From an uncultured Rickettsiales bacterium (GTDB lineage: Bacteria; Pseudomonadota; Alphaproteobacteria; Rickettsiales; UBA998), in assembly GCA_937982385.1 (NCBI GenBank), contig CALJMC010000048.1, positions 1 to 14,224 of the forward strand: a stretch of DNA of 14,224 bases. The letters run 5' to 3'. A model generated the notes under the pieces. It was not told the DNA's origin and made no database searches. It saw nothing but the letters and a program-made list of their open reading frames with translations. Positions 1 to 6,096 of the stretch are shown in pieces. A program made the translations under genes and the position numbers. Every line of letters begins with the position of its first letter. The first letter of the stretch is position 1.

Positions 1-321
1 TTTTGCTAATTTTTTTTGAAGGTTCTCGACTACGTCCTTGATCTGACTGTTTCCAAGCATATGCGCACCAGGGGTGTCAAATCTTTTCATGCCGCCAGGG
101 GTGATGTTATGATACACGCTCATCGCCGTGCCTGCTAAAGGTCCCACGGTTGCGCCATAGATAATTGATTTTGAAGCAATGTTTCCAATATTATCAGAGA
201 TAGGAACTTTCGGGTCATTTACAGCATTGCGTAAATCTTGAGTTTCACCCTGTAACTCTGAATCACTCGCCAATTCATACGTACGAATATCGCCTGATTT
301 GAATGTGGTTGGTTTTCCCAT
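1..321 (-). CDS. Hypothetical protein, partial (3' end beyond left edge)
   Basis: An open frame starts at an ATG at 321 on the minus strand and runs without a stop to base 1, giving 107 visible residues; the C-terminus is missing. The start is well supported by AGGAG 8 bases upstream (330-334). The protein begins MGKPTTFKSGDIRTYELA, is polar at first, and then has a Gly/Ala-rich, mildly hydrophobic stretch around residues 50-68 (IIYGATVGPLAGTAMSVY) that could be a buried helix or a weak membrane segment. There is no signal peptide. I recognise no family. It is divergent from gmk across a 138 bp spacer. The clean SD and uninterrupted frame make it a likely real gene; function unknown. Confidence 0.7.
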   Translation of the reverse strand, partial: MGKPTTFKSGDIRTYELASDSELQGETQDLRNAVNDPKVPISDNIGNIASKSIIYGATVGPLAGTAMSVYHNITPGGMKRFDTPGAHMLGNSQIKDVVENLQKKLAK

Positions 322-459
322 AGTCTCTACTCCTAATTTAATAGAACTATTCTACCATAATTAGAGCCGTGAAATATGACAGTTCTATGAAGATTATAGG
401 CATAGACTTTTTTAACCTTTTTCTGTTAAGTTACTATTCTTCTAATAACGGATAAAAAT
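322..459. promoter_or_regulatory. Divergent intergenic region between the left-edge gene and gmk
   Basis: This AT-rich 138 bp spacer must carry the promoters of two divergent genes. It contains an exact 8 bp inverted repeat, ATAGAACT at 341-348 and AGTTCTAT at 381-388, 32 bp apart, which could be an operator but may be chance. On the minus strand TAGAAT (349-354) is a possible -10 for the left-edge gene. On the plus strand TACTAT (432-437) is a possible -10 for gmk. Neither has a convincing -35 at the right distance, so the promoter calls are weak. Confidence 0.3.
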
Positions 460-1113
460 ATGAAAATAGATACGGGTTATCGTCGTGGGTTTATGTTTGT
501 GCTTTCCTCTCCCTCGGGAGCGGGGAAGACGACATTGTCACGCAAGCTTCTGAATTCTGAGGAAGAAATTTCGATGTCTGTGTCCATGACCACGCGCCCT
601 GTGCGCCCGGGTGAGAAAGAGTCCGTGGATTATTTCTTTGTTGACCATGCGAAGTTTGATGCGCTGGTGGATGAAGGGAATATGTTGGAGTATGCGACTG
701 TATTTGAACATTCTTATGGTACGCCTAAAGCCTATGTCGATGCGCAGCTTGAAAAAGGCAAAGACGTATTGTTTGATATTGATTGGCAGGGTACCCGTCA
801 GCTTGGCGCAAAACGCCGTGAAGATTTGGTGAGTGTATTTATTTTGCCGCCAAGCATGGAAGAGCTAGAGCAGCGCTTGCGCTCGCGCGGACAAGATTCT
901 GACGAAGTAGTGAATTATCGCATGGAGCGCGCCGCAGATGAGATTTCTCATTGGGAAGAATATGATTATGTCGTCGTCAATAGTGATGTTGAGGCAGCCC
1001 TAGAGCAAATCCGTCATATTTTACATGCGGAACGCCTTAAACGCACACGCCAAAGCTCATTGCCAGTATTTATTGATGGGTTATGCGCTGGTCGCAGCGA
1101 TGATGCTGCTTAG
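460..1113 (+). CDS. gmk: Guanylate kinase
   Basis: Cytoplasmic enzyme that phosphorylates GMP (and dGMP) to GDP with ATP, an essential step in guanine nucleotide supply. The 217-residue product has the P-loop PSGAGKTTL at about residues 18-26, the GMP-binding segment TTRPVRPGEKESVDYFFV at about 44-61, and the later R-rich lid region with RLRSRGQDS. The length is close to the family norm of about 205-215, and the C-terminal LPVFIDGL block resembles other alphaproteobacterial Gmk proteins. The SD before ATG 460 is weak (CGGA, 7 bases away), but no other start fits better; M12 would be very close to the P-loop strand. The last 33 bp overlap the 3' end of the convergent cca. Family assignment is secure. 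Confidence 0.96.
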   Translation: MKIDTGYRRGFMFVLSSPSGAGKTTLSRKLLNSEEEISMSVSMTTRPVRPGEKESVDYFFVDHAKFDALVDEGNMLEYATVFEHSYGTPKAYVDAQLEKGKDVLFDIDWQGTRQLGAKRREDLVSVFILPPSMEELEQRLRSRGQDSDEVVNYRMERAADEISHWEEYDYVVVNSDVEAALEQIRHILHAERLKRTRQSSLPVFIDGLCAGRSDDAA

Positions 1114-2268
1114 TATTTTTATCAGCGCTGTTTTTGTCAGAGCATAATCTGACTTTTTCCATTCATTCTTGAGTTTTGCTAAAATCTTGCCTATTTCTGC
1201 GCCAGCGGGAATGCCAGCATCCATTACATCTTGCCCTGTAATGGGAAAAATTGCCATCTTCCATGTCTTGCGGACAGCTTTGAACATATCCATATCATAA
1301 CGTTCTTCCGCTTGCGCGCGCTGGGCAATGAGAGTTGCAGCGTCCTCGCCATGTTCTTGCAATAGATGCAGAGGCGGCAATGCAGGCGCCCTCACCAATG
1401 TCGTGAGCAGCTGACTATCAGCCTTGGAGAGCCTCCAGCCTAGCGCAATTTTACTAGGTGCCACTTTTTGTGTGCGCAAAATCAAGCTGAGGCGTAGCAA
1501 GGCATGGGTATGTTTGCTGTGCGGGGCCTTTAGGCTTGTGGTATGAAATAAAATGGGTGCCGCGCCCATATCCTCAAGCAGTGAGAGGCTATAGCGCGGG
1601 TCATCTGCCGCGAGGAGTTTCATCATTTCTTGCTGGATGCGCTCAGCAGACAGAGTGGTAAGATTTTGGATAGCTGCTTTGCAAGCAGTGAGTGCATCGA
1701 CATCAATATGTGTTGAGCCGATGGTGGCGATGAAGCGTATATAGCGTAAAATTCGCAAGTAATCTTCTGCAATGCGTTTCGCGGGATCGCCAATGAAACG
1801 GACAATTCCTGACGTGACGTCGGCCATGCCACCGACATAGTCAGTGAGCGTGCCGTCGGAGGCGAGCATCAGTGCGTTCATGGTGAAATCGCGACGTAGG
1901 GCATCGCCTTCGAGGTTGTGGGTAAAGCGCACCTCGGCATGGCGGCCATCGGTGGCATCGTCTACACGCAATGTGGTGATTTCAATTTGGGCATCTTTCG
2001 CGATTGCTAACACAGTGCCATGGTCTAGCCCAATGGGAACGGTTCTGATGTCTGCTGCTTCCAAGAGTTGCACCACCTCAGATGGTGTGGCGGGTGTGCA
2101 GGCATCTATGTCGTGCACGGGCACGCCACGAATGGTGTCACGTACTGCGCCGCCGACAAACCGAAAGGGCTGTTCGGCGCGCTCAAAGGCACGAATAATC
2201 TGTTGGATACCATCCTTTGCAACCCATGAAGGAGGCGTTAGATAGGTGATATGCGGTTCACTTGGCAT
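1081..2268 (-). CDS. cca: CCA tRNA nucleotidyltransferase (class II poly(A) polymerase family)
   Basis: Adds or repairs the 3'-terminal CCA of tRNAs from CTP and ATP in the cytoplasm. With the start at 2268 the protein is 395 residues. Visible motifs are GGAVRD at 39-44, catalytic carboxylates D53 and D55 in HDIDACTPATP, GLDHGTV at 80-86, RRDFTMNA at 125-132, and GDPAKRIAEDYLRILR at 160-175, followed by the helical tRNA-binding body. The same frame is open up to an ATG at 2355, but that would add 29 basic residues with no family counterpart and extend the overlap with the upstream gene; MPSEPHITYL at 2268 suits the family and has a possible GGCGGA upstream. The start lies inside the 3' end of the DUF6111-like gene (11 bp overlap), suggesting translational coupling. 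The strict product, full CCA-adding versus CC- or A-adding, cannot be settled from sequence alone; no second paralogue is in the window. Confidence 0.92.
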   Translation of the reverse strand: MPSEPHITYLTPPSWVAKDGIQQIIRAFERAEQPFRFVGGAVRDTIRGVPVHDIDACTPATPSEVVQLLEAADIRTVPIGLDHGTVLAIAKDAQIEITTLRVDDATDGRHAEVRFTHNLEGDALRRDFTMNALMLASDGTLTDYVGGMADVTSGIVRFIGDPAKRIAEDYLRILRYIRFIATIGSTHIDVDALTACKAAIQNLTTLSAERIQQEMMKLLAADDPRYSLSLLEDMGAAPILFHTTSLKAPHSKHTHALLRLSLILRTQKVAPSKIALGWRLSKADSQLLTTLVRAPALPPLHLLQEHGEDAATLIAQRAQAEERYDMDMFKAVRKTWKMAIFPITGQDVMDAGIPAGAEIGKILAKLKNEWKKSDYALTKTALIKILSSIIAATSA

Positions 2269-2590
2269 TTTCAGTATGTCCGCCACGGATTTCACCATTT
2301 TCCATATAAGGGCGGATATAGTCGCCCTCAGTGTCGCGCGGCTCAGTGATGCCAAGCCAGAGGAAACTGATAATTAAGAGCACAATAGAACTGGTAAATA
2401 CCCAAAAGAGCGGCGTTTTTACCCAGCTTTTCTCATTGGTTATTTCCTCAGCCTCAATAATCACATTGCCATCTTCATCTTTCTCAGCATGTTGATATTT
2501 CGCGGGGGAGCTGCGTGTTATCCACCATAGGAAATAAATCGCTGAGGGAATGAGGACGGGCCAGAAAGTGGTAAAAAGAAGTTTAAGCAT
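2258..2590 (-). CDS. Small two-TM membrane protein, DUF6111-like
   Basis: The 110-residue product starts MLKLLFTTFWPVLIPSAIYF. A first membrane helix covers about residues 4-24 and a second about 62-82, with an acidic hydrophilic stretch between them and a C-terminal tail containing GDYIRPYMENGEIRGGH. This order, and the tail pattern of a Tyr/Pro-rich segment followed by ENG-x-I, matches my memory of the alphaproteobacterial DUF6111 family, which often sits just upstream of cca. The start at 2590 is chosen because AAGGA lies 5 bases upstream and the protein then begins directly with the membrane helix; the longer frame from 2650 would read through the upstream gene. It overlaps the DUF1192 gene by 8 bp and cca by 11 bp. 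Function is unknown; the family name is from memory and only moderately certain. Confidence 0.78.
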   Translation of the reverse strand: MLKLLFTTFWPVLIPSAIYFLWWITRSSPAKYQHAEKDEDGNVIIEAEEITNEKSWVKTPLFWVFTSSIVLLIISFLWLGITEPRDTEGDYIRPYMENGEIRGGHTENAK

Positions 2591-2780
2591 TATTGTCCTT
2601 AAAGAATGATTCTGCATCTGATGTAGCAGATTGTTTACGCTCGATTTCACTTAAGGCACGCGATTTTTCAGCTTCTAACCAGCCAGCATATTCCTGCAAT
2701 TCATTAATTGAGAAATGTTCAACTTTAGCCGGTTGTGGGCGTTCAGCTTGTCCTATTTGCTCGTCATCATGAAAAAACAT
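2583..2780 (-). CDS. DUF1192 family small protein
   Basis: A 65-residue soluble protein. After a variable, charged N-terminus it has a helical block, FSINELQEYAGWLEAEKSR, then ALSEIERKQSATSDAESFFK, at about residues 24-62. This fits the DUF1192 pattern (L-S-V-D-E-L...I..L..EI.RL......K.....A...FFK), a short helical protein widespread in Alphaproteobacteria with no assigned function. ATG 2780 has a near-perfect SD, AAGGAGG, 5 bases upstream. It is the first gene of a minus-strand operon with the DUF6111-like gene and cca, and is divergent from the quinone oxidoreductase gene, an arrangement I recall from other Alphaproteobacteria. The helix is probably a short coiled coil. Confidence 0.85.
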   Translation of the reverse strand: MFFHDDEQIGQAERPQPAKVEHFSINELQEYAGWLEAEKSRALSEIERKQSATSDAESFFKDNNA

Positions 2781-2865
2781 GTGTACCTCCTTCAGCGATG
2801 ATTATACTATCTTACTTACAATCGATAATGCTATGGATGTAAAGCAAAAAATGAAGGAGCAGGCG
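2781..2865. promoter_or_regulatory. Divergent promoter region, DUF1192 operon / quinone oxidoreductase operon
   Basis: The 85 bp between the two start codons holds overlapping -10-like hexamers on opposite strands: a perfect TATAAT on the minus strand (2801-2806) facing the DUF1192 gene, and TATACT on the plus strand (2803-2808) facing the oxidoreductase gene. Neither has a good -35 at 17 bp. The minus-strand start would fall near 2794, right beside the SD at 2787-2793, giving a very short leader. The shared -10 region implies that polymerase could not occupy both promoters at once. Confidence 0.4.
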
Positions 2866-3858
2866 ATGCGTGCAGGGCAGTTAATGCAGAGTGGTGATGG
2901 CTACGATATAGTGGTGAGTGAAGGGCACTCGCAACCGACTCCCGCACCAGGAGAACTGCTTATAAAAGTGGCCTATGCGGGCATCAATCATGCCGATCTC
3001 TATCAAGTGCAAGGCCGCTATCCGCTGCCTGAGGAAACTGATCACATCCCTGGGCTAGAATGCGCTGGTGAAGTGGTGGCACTGGGTGAGGATGTACATG
3101 ATTGGGAAATAGGTGGTGTCGTATGTGGGCTTAGCGCCGGCGGTTGTTACGCAGAATATGTGACGATCCCAGCTGCGCAATGTTTGGCAGTTCCAAAAGG
3201 AATCAGTGTGCGGGAGGCCGCGTGTTTTCCCGAAGCATTGGCGACCGTCTGGTTGACGGTGTGTGAGCAAGCGAAGCTGCATAAAGGTGAAACATTATTA
3301 GTGCATGGTGGCTCTAGCGGCATCGGGGTGATAGCCATTCAACTGGCAAATATATTCGGGGCGCAGGTGATCGTAACGGCGGGAACAGATGAAAAATGTG
3401 GCGCATGCGAGCAGCTTGGTGCGCGGGCAATCAATTATAAAAAGCAAGATTTCGTTGCGGAAGCGAAGCGCATGACTGATGGCAAGGGTGTGGATGTTGT
3501 GCTGGATATGGTTGGTGGTAGCTATGTTGAGCGGAACTTCAAAGCGATGGCTCCATTGGCTCGGATGGTAAGTATTGCGTTGATTGATGGCGCGAAGATA
3601 AAGGCGAATATTGGTGGGTTTTTCCTTAAAAACTTAAGTTGGCGGGCAACGACCTTGCGCTCACAAACAGCGGAAGTGAAGGCGCATGTGATGCGTGAGT
3701 TGCAGGCACATGTCCTGCCCAAAATTGCTGATAACACCTTAAAAGCAGTCATCGATAGTGAATTTAGTCTCGAGAATGTAGAAAAAGCGCATCAAAGAAT
3801 GCATCAAAGCTTGCATGTTGGCAAAATTCTACTAAATATAGGGGCATCTTCCAACTAA
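2866..3858 (+). CDS. NAD(P)H-quinone oxidoreductase, PIG3/QOR-type medium-chain dehydrogenase
   Basis: Zinc-independent medium-chain reductase of the quinone oxidoreductase (QOR/PIG3) group, expected to reduce quinones or similar enones with NADPH in the cytoplasm. From ATG 2866 the protein has 330 residues, the usual length. The N-terminal GroES-like domain includes AGINHADLYQVQGRYP and GLECAGEVVALG; the nucleotide-binding domain has HGGSSGIG at 147-154 (the family's AxxGxxG variant); and KILLNI closes the fold. No structural zinc cysteine cluster is seen. The frame is open from 2779, but AAGGAG lies 6 bases before ATG 2866 and the product then begins MRAGQLM like the family's typical MRA start, so the upstream 29 codons are rejected. 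It is the first gene of a likely operon with trcR (24 bp gap) and hldE. Exact substrate unknown. Confidence 0.9.
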   Translation: MRAGQLMQSGDGYDIVVSEGHSQPTPAPGELLIKVAYAGINHADLYQVQGRYPLPEETDHIPGLECAGEVVALGEDVHDWEIGGVVCGLSAGGCYAEYVTIPAAQCLAVPKGISVREAACFPEALATVWLTVCEQAKLHKGETLLVHGGSSGIGVIAIQLANIFGAQVIVTAGTDEKCGACEQLGARAINYKKQDFVAEAKRMTDGKGVDVVLDMVGGSYVERNFKAMAPLARMVSIALIDGAKIKANIGGFFLKNLSWRATTLRSQTAEVKAHVMRELQAHVLPKIADNTLKAVIDSEFSLENVEKAHQRMHQSLHVGKILLNIGASSN

Positions 3859-3882
3859 CGTTAAAATAAGGATACTAGAGAG

Positions 3883-4446
3883 ATGTCACTTCCTCTAATG
3901 CCGAAAGCCACGGCGGTATGGCTTGAAGAAAATACAACACTGACATTTGATCAGATTGCAGAATTCTGTGGGATGCACGCGCTTGAAGTGCAGGGAATTG
4001 CTGATGGTGAAGTAGCGGTTGGCATGGTTGGTGAAGATCCAATGGTTGCTGGTCAGTTGACCAAGGGCATGATTGAAGCCTGTGAAGAAGATTCTAAGAA
4101 GAAACTTCAAATTGCATCAACTGCACGTGAGCATTTGCAAACAAAAATTAAAGGGGCGCGTTACACGCCGCGCGCGCATCGTCAAGATAAGCCAGAAGCG
4201 ATTGCATGGCTCTTGAAATACCACCCTTACATTCCTGATTCAAAAATTAATAAATTGATTGGTACGACCAAGAAAACGATCGATTCTATTCGTGACCGTA
4301 CGCATTGGAATGTGAATGCTATGCAGCCGAAAGACCCTGTTTTGCTTGGTTTATGTAAGCAGATGCACCTCAATGAGTTGGTCAATAAATATCGTCCAGA
4401 GCAGTTGGATGAAGATGAAGACCATGAAACTGCTGTAGGCGAGTAA
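3883..4446 (+). CDS. trcR: DUF1013 protein, TrcR-type cell-cycle transcriptional regulator
   Basis: The 187-residue product matches the DUF1013 family, confined mainly to Alphaproteobacteria and now named cell-cycle transcriptional regulator TrcR. The family hallmark MPKATAVWLEENTTLTFDQI is at residues 6-25, followed by EFCGMHALEVQGIADGE (28-44), which looks like a helix-turn-helix. A second such unit is DSKINKLIGTTKKTIDSIRD at 119-138, leading into RTHWN. The middle, about residues 60-95, is a charged linker; the C-terminus is acidic (EDEDHE). Expected role is DNA- or RNA-polymerase-associated transcription control. AAGGA lies about 10 bases before the ATG. It sits between the quinone oxidoreductase gene (24 bp) and hldE (11 bp), so all three are probably on one transcript. 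Family call is secure; function is by homology only. Confidence 0.9.
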   Translation: MSLPLMPKATAVWLEENTTLTFDQIAEFCGMHALEVQGIADGEVAVGMVGEDPMVAGQLTKGMIEACEEDSKKKLQIASTAREHLQTKIKGARYTPRAHRQDKPEAIAWLLKYHPYIPDSKINKLIGTTKKTIDSIRDRTHWNVNAMQPKDPVLLGLCKQMHLNELVNKYRPEQLDEDEDHETAVGE

Positions 4447-4457
4447 GGCTGATTCCC

Positions 4458-5948
4458 ATGAGTGAGCAAAGCAACATCAGACGCGATGACCTCACTGAAG
4501 CGATCAATCATTTTGATGATGCGCAGGTGCTCTGCGTGGGTGATGTGATGCTCGATAGATTCGTCTATGGTCATGTCGATCGCATTTCGCCTGAAGCTCC
4601 CATTCCTGTCGTAAAATATGATTATGAAAACCGCATGCTCGGTGGTGCCGGAAATGTCGTGCGCAACATCGCATCGCTCGGTGGTGCAACGTCTTTCGTG
4701 ACAGTGACGGGCCGTGACGATATCGGCAATGAAATTGCGCAACTGACTGGTGAGCAAGAGCGCGTATTCCCTTATTTGCTGGCAGATAAACACCGTACCT
4801 CCACGGAAAAAACCCGTTATATCGCCGGCTCGCAGCAGCTCTTTAGAGCGGATCGTGAAAATATTGAGCCATTAAGCGATGCAATGTCAGAGCAAATTAC
4901 TGCCATTTTTACAGATGAAGTAGCGAAGCATAAGGTTGCTGTGTTGTCTGATTATGGCAAAGGGTTGTTGAACCCAGCTATGATGAAAGAGATGATTGCT
5001 AAGGCTAATGAACATAATGTCGCTGTGATTATTGATCCTAAATCCTCTAATTTTGGCATCTATCGTGGTGCAACAGTCGTGACACCTAATCTCTCTGAAA
5101 TGGAGCTTGCAGCAGGTGAAAAGCTTGAAACTGTTAAAGAGATAGAAAATGCGGCCCATCGTCTGATGGGTATGTATAAAATTGAGAATATGTTGATTAC
5201 GCGTGGTGCAAAAGGCATGGTTCTGGTTTGCGCTGAGGGCGCGCCCTATGAAATTTCTGCGCGTGCGCGTGAGGTGTTTGATGTCTCCGGTGCGGGCGAT
5301 ACGGTGGTTGCGACATTAGCGGTGGCGATTGCGAGCGGATGCTCCATTAAGGATGCCGCATTTTTGGCGAACGCCGCCGCAGGTATTGTGGTTGGCAAAG
5401 TGGGTACTGCGATTGTCTATCGTACCGATCTAAAAGCTGCGATTCATACGCTTGATATTGTCACAGGAAAACGTAAAATATTTCCGCAGGATATTGCCGC
5501 AGACCAAGTGGATGCTTGGCAGCGCGCCGGCTATAAAGTTGGCTTCACTAATGGTTGTTTTGATATTGTGCATTCTGGGCATTTGGCATCTTTGAATGCT
5601 GCTAAGTCTTTCTGTAATAAGCTTGTTTTGGCTGTGAATGCCGATGAATCCGTCAAACGCCTGAAAGGTCCTGAACGCCCCATTAATGGTGAGATGGACA
5701 GGGCTTTGTTGCTCGCTGAGCTGCAATCCGTCGACATGGTTGTGATTTTTCGTGAGGACACGCCCGAAGCGATTCTAGAAAAACTCCGTCCTGATGTGTT
5801 GATGAAGGGTGAAGATTATCAAAAACACGAAATCGTTGGTTGGGAGTTTGTCGAGTCCTATGGCGGTGAAATAAAACGTATTCCACTGCAAGATGGTTAC
5901 TCTACCACCAATACCATCGAGAAAATCCGCGCTAATCCATCTTCTTGA
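4458..5948 (+). CDS. hldE: Bifunctional heptose 7-phosphate kinase / heptose 1-phosphate adenylyltransferase
   Basis: Carries out two steps toward ADP-heptose for the LPS inner core: phosphorylation of D-glycero-beta-D-manno-heptose 7-phosphate, then adenylylation of heptose 1-phosphate. The 496-residue protein is a two-domain fusion. The kinase (PfkB/ribokinase) half has GDVMLDRFVYG near 28-38, RISPEAPIPVVKY just after, GGAGNVVRNIASLGG at 62-76, and the anion-hole/catalytic motif DVSGAGDT near 275-282. The C-terminal nucleotidyltransferase half has TNGCFDIVHSGH with the HxGH motif at 372-375, and later KGEDY and YSTTNTIEKI. Length is slightly above E. coli HldE (477). AAGG lies about 9 bases before the ATG. 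GmhA, GmhB and HldD are not in the window, so the pathway is split. Presence implies a heptose-containing LPS. Confidence 0.96.
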   Translation: MSEQSNIRRDDLTEAINHFDDAQVLCVGDVMLDRFVYGHVDRISPEAPIPVVKYDYENRMLGGAGNVVRNIASLGGATSFVTVTGRDDIGNEIAQLTGEQERVFPYLLADKHRTSTEKTRYIAGSQQLFRADRENIEPLSDAMSEQITAIFTDEVAKHKVAVLSDYGKGLLNPAMMKEMIAKANEHNVAVIIDPKSSNFGIYRGATVVTPNLSEMELAAGEKLETVKEIENAAHRLMGMYKIENMLITRGAKGMVLVCAEGAPYEISARAREVFDVSGAGDTVVATLAVAIASGCSIKDAAFLANAAAGIVVGKVGTAIVYRTDLKAAIHTLDIVTGKRKIFPQDIAADQVDAWQRAGYKVGFTNGCFDIVHSGHLASLNAAKSFCNKLVLAVNADESVKRLKGPERPINGEMDRALLLAELQSVDMVVIFREDTPEAILEKLRPDVLMKGEDYQKHEIVGWEFVESYGGEIKRIPLQDGYSTTNTIEKIRANPSS

Positions 5949-6033
5949 CCCTTCTCGGTTGTGGTTCGTCGTCACCTGTATTAGTTATACACGCATTGCT
6001 AGTATTGCTAGCTAAAAACCCAATAAGTATGAC

Positions 6034-6039
6034 TATAAT
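6034..6039 (+). promoter_or_regulatory. Possible -10 element for phoR
   Basis: A perfect TATAAT sits 58 bp before the phoR ATG in the 148 bp gap after hldE. No good -35 is seen at 16-18 bp, and I see no recognisable Pho box. Just upstream is a short direct repeat, ATTGCTAG at 5995-6002 and 6004-6011. The gap and this hexamer suggest that phoR has its own promoter, but the call is weak. Confidence 0.3.
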
Positions 6040-6096
6040 GTTTGTGCTAAGCAACGAATTTGCATAGACTTTAAGTGTAAACAACTGCGAGAAACC

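Noticed and set aside
1844..2245. A 133-codon plus-strand frame inside cca
   Set aside because: Antisense to the conserved catalytic domain of cca; composition typical of a shadow frame.
2269..2355. Longer cca start at 2355
   Set aside because: It adds residues with no family match and deepens the overlap with the DUF6111-like gene; 2268 fits better.
2779..2865. Longer quinone oxidoreductase start at 2779
   Set aside because: The added residues cover the divergent promoter region, while ATG 2866 has AAGGAG at ideal spacing and a typical N-terminus.
4227..4793. A 188-codon minus-strand frame across trcR and hldE
   Set aside because: His/Cys-rich shadow translation antisense to two confident genes.
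5995..6011. Direct repeat ATTGCTAG x2 upstream of phoR, considered as a PhoB-type box
   Set aside because: Spacing is 9 bp rather than the about 11 bp of Pho half-sites and the sequence does not resemble them; probably chance.
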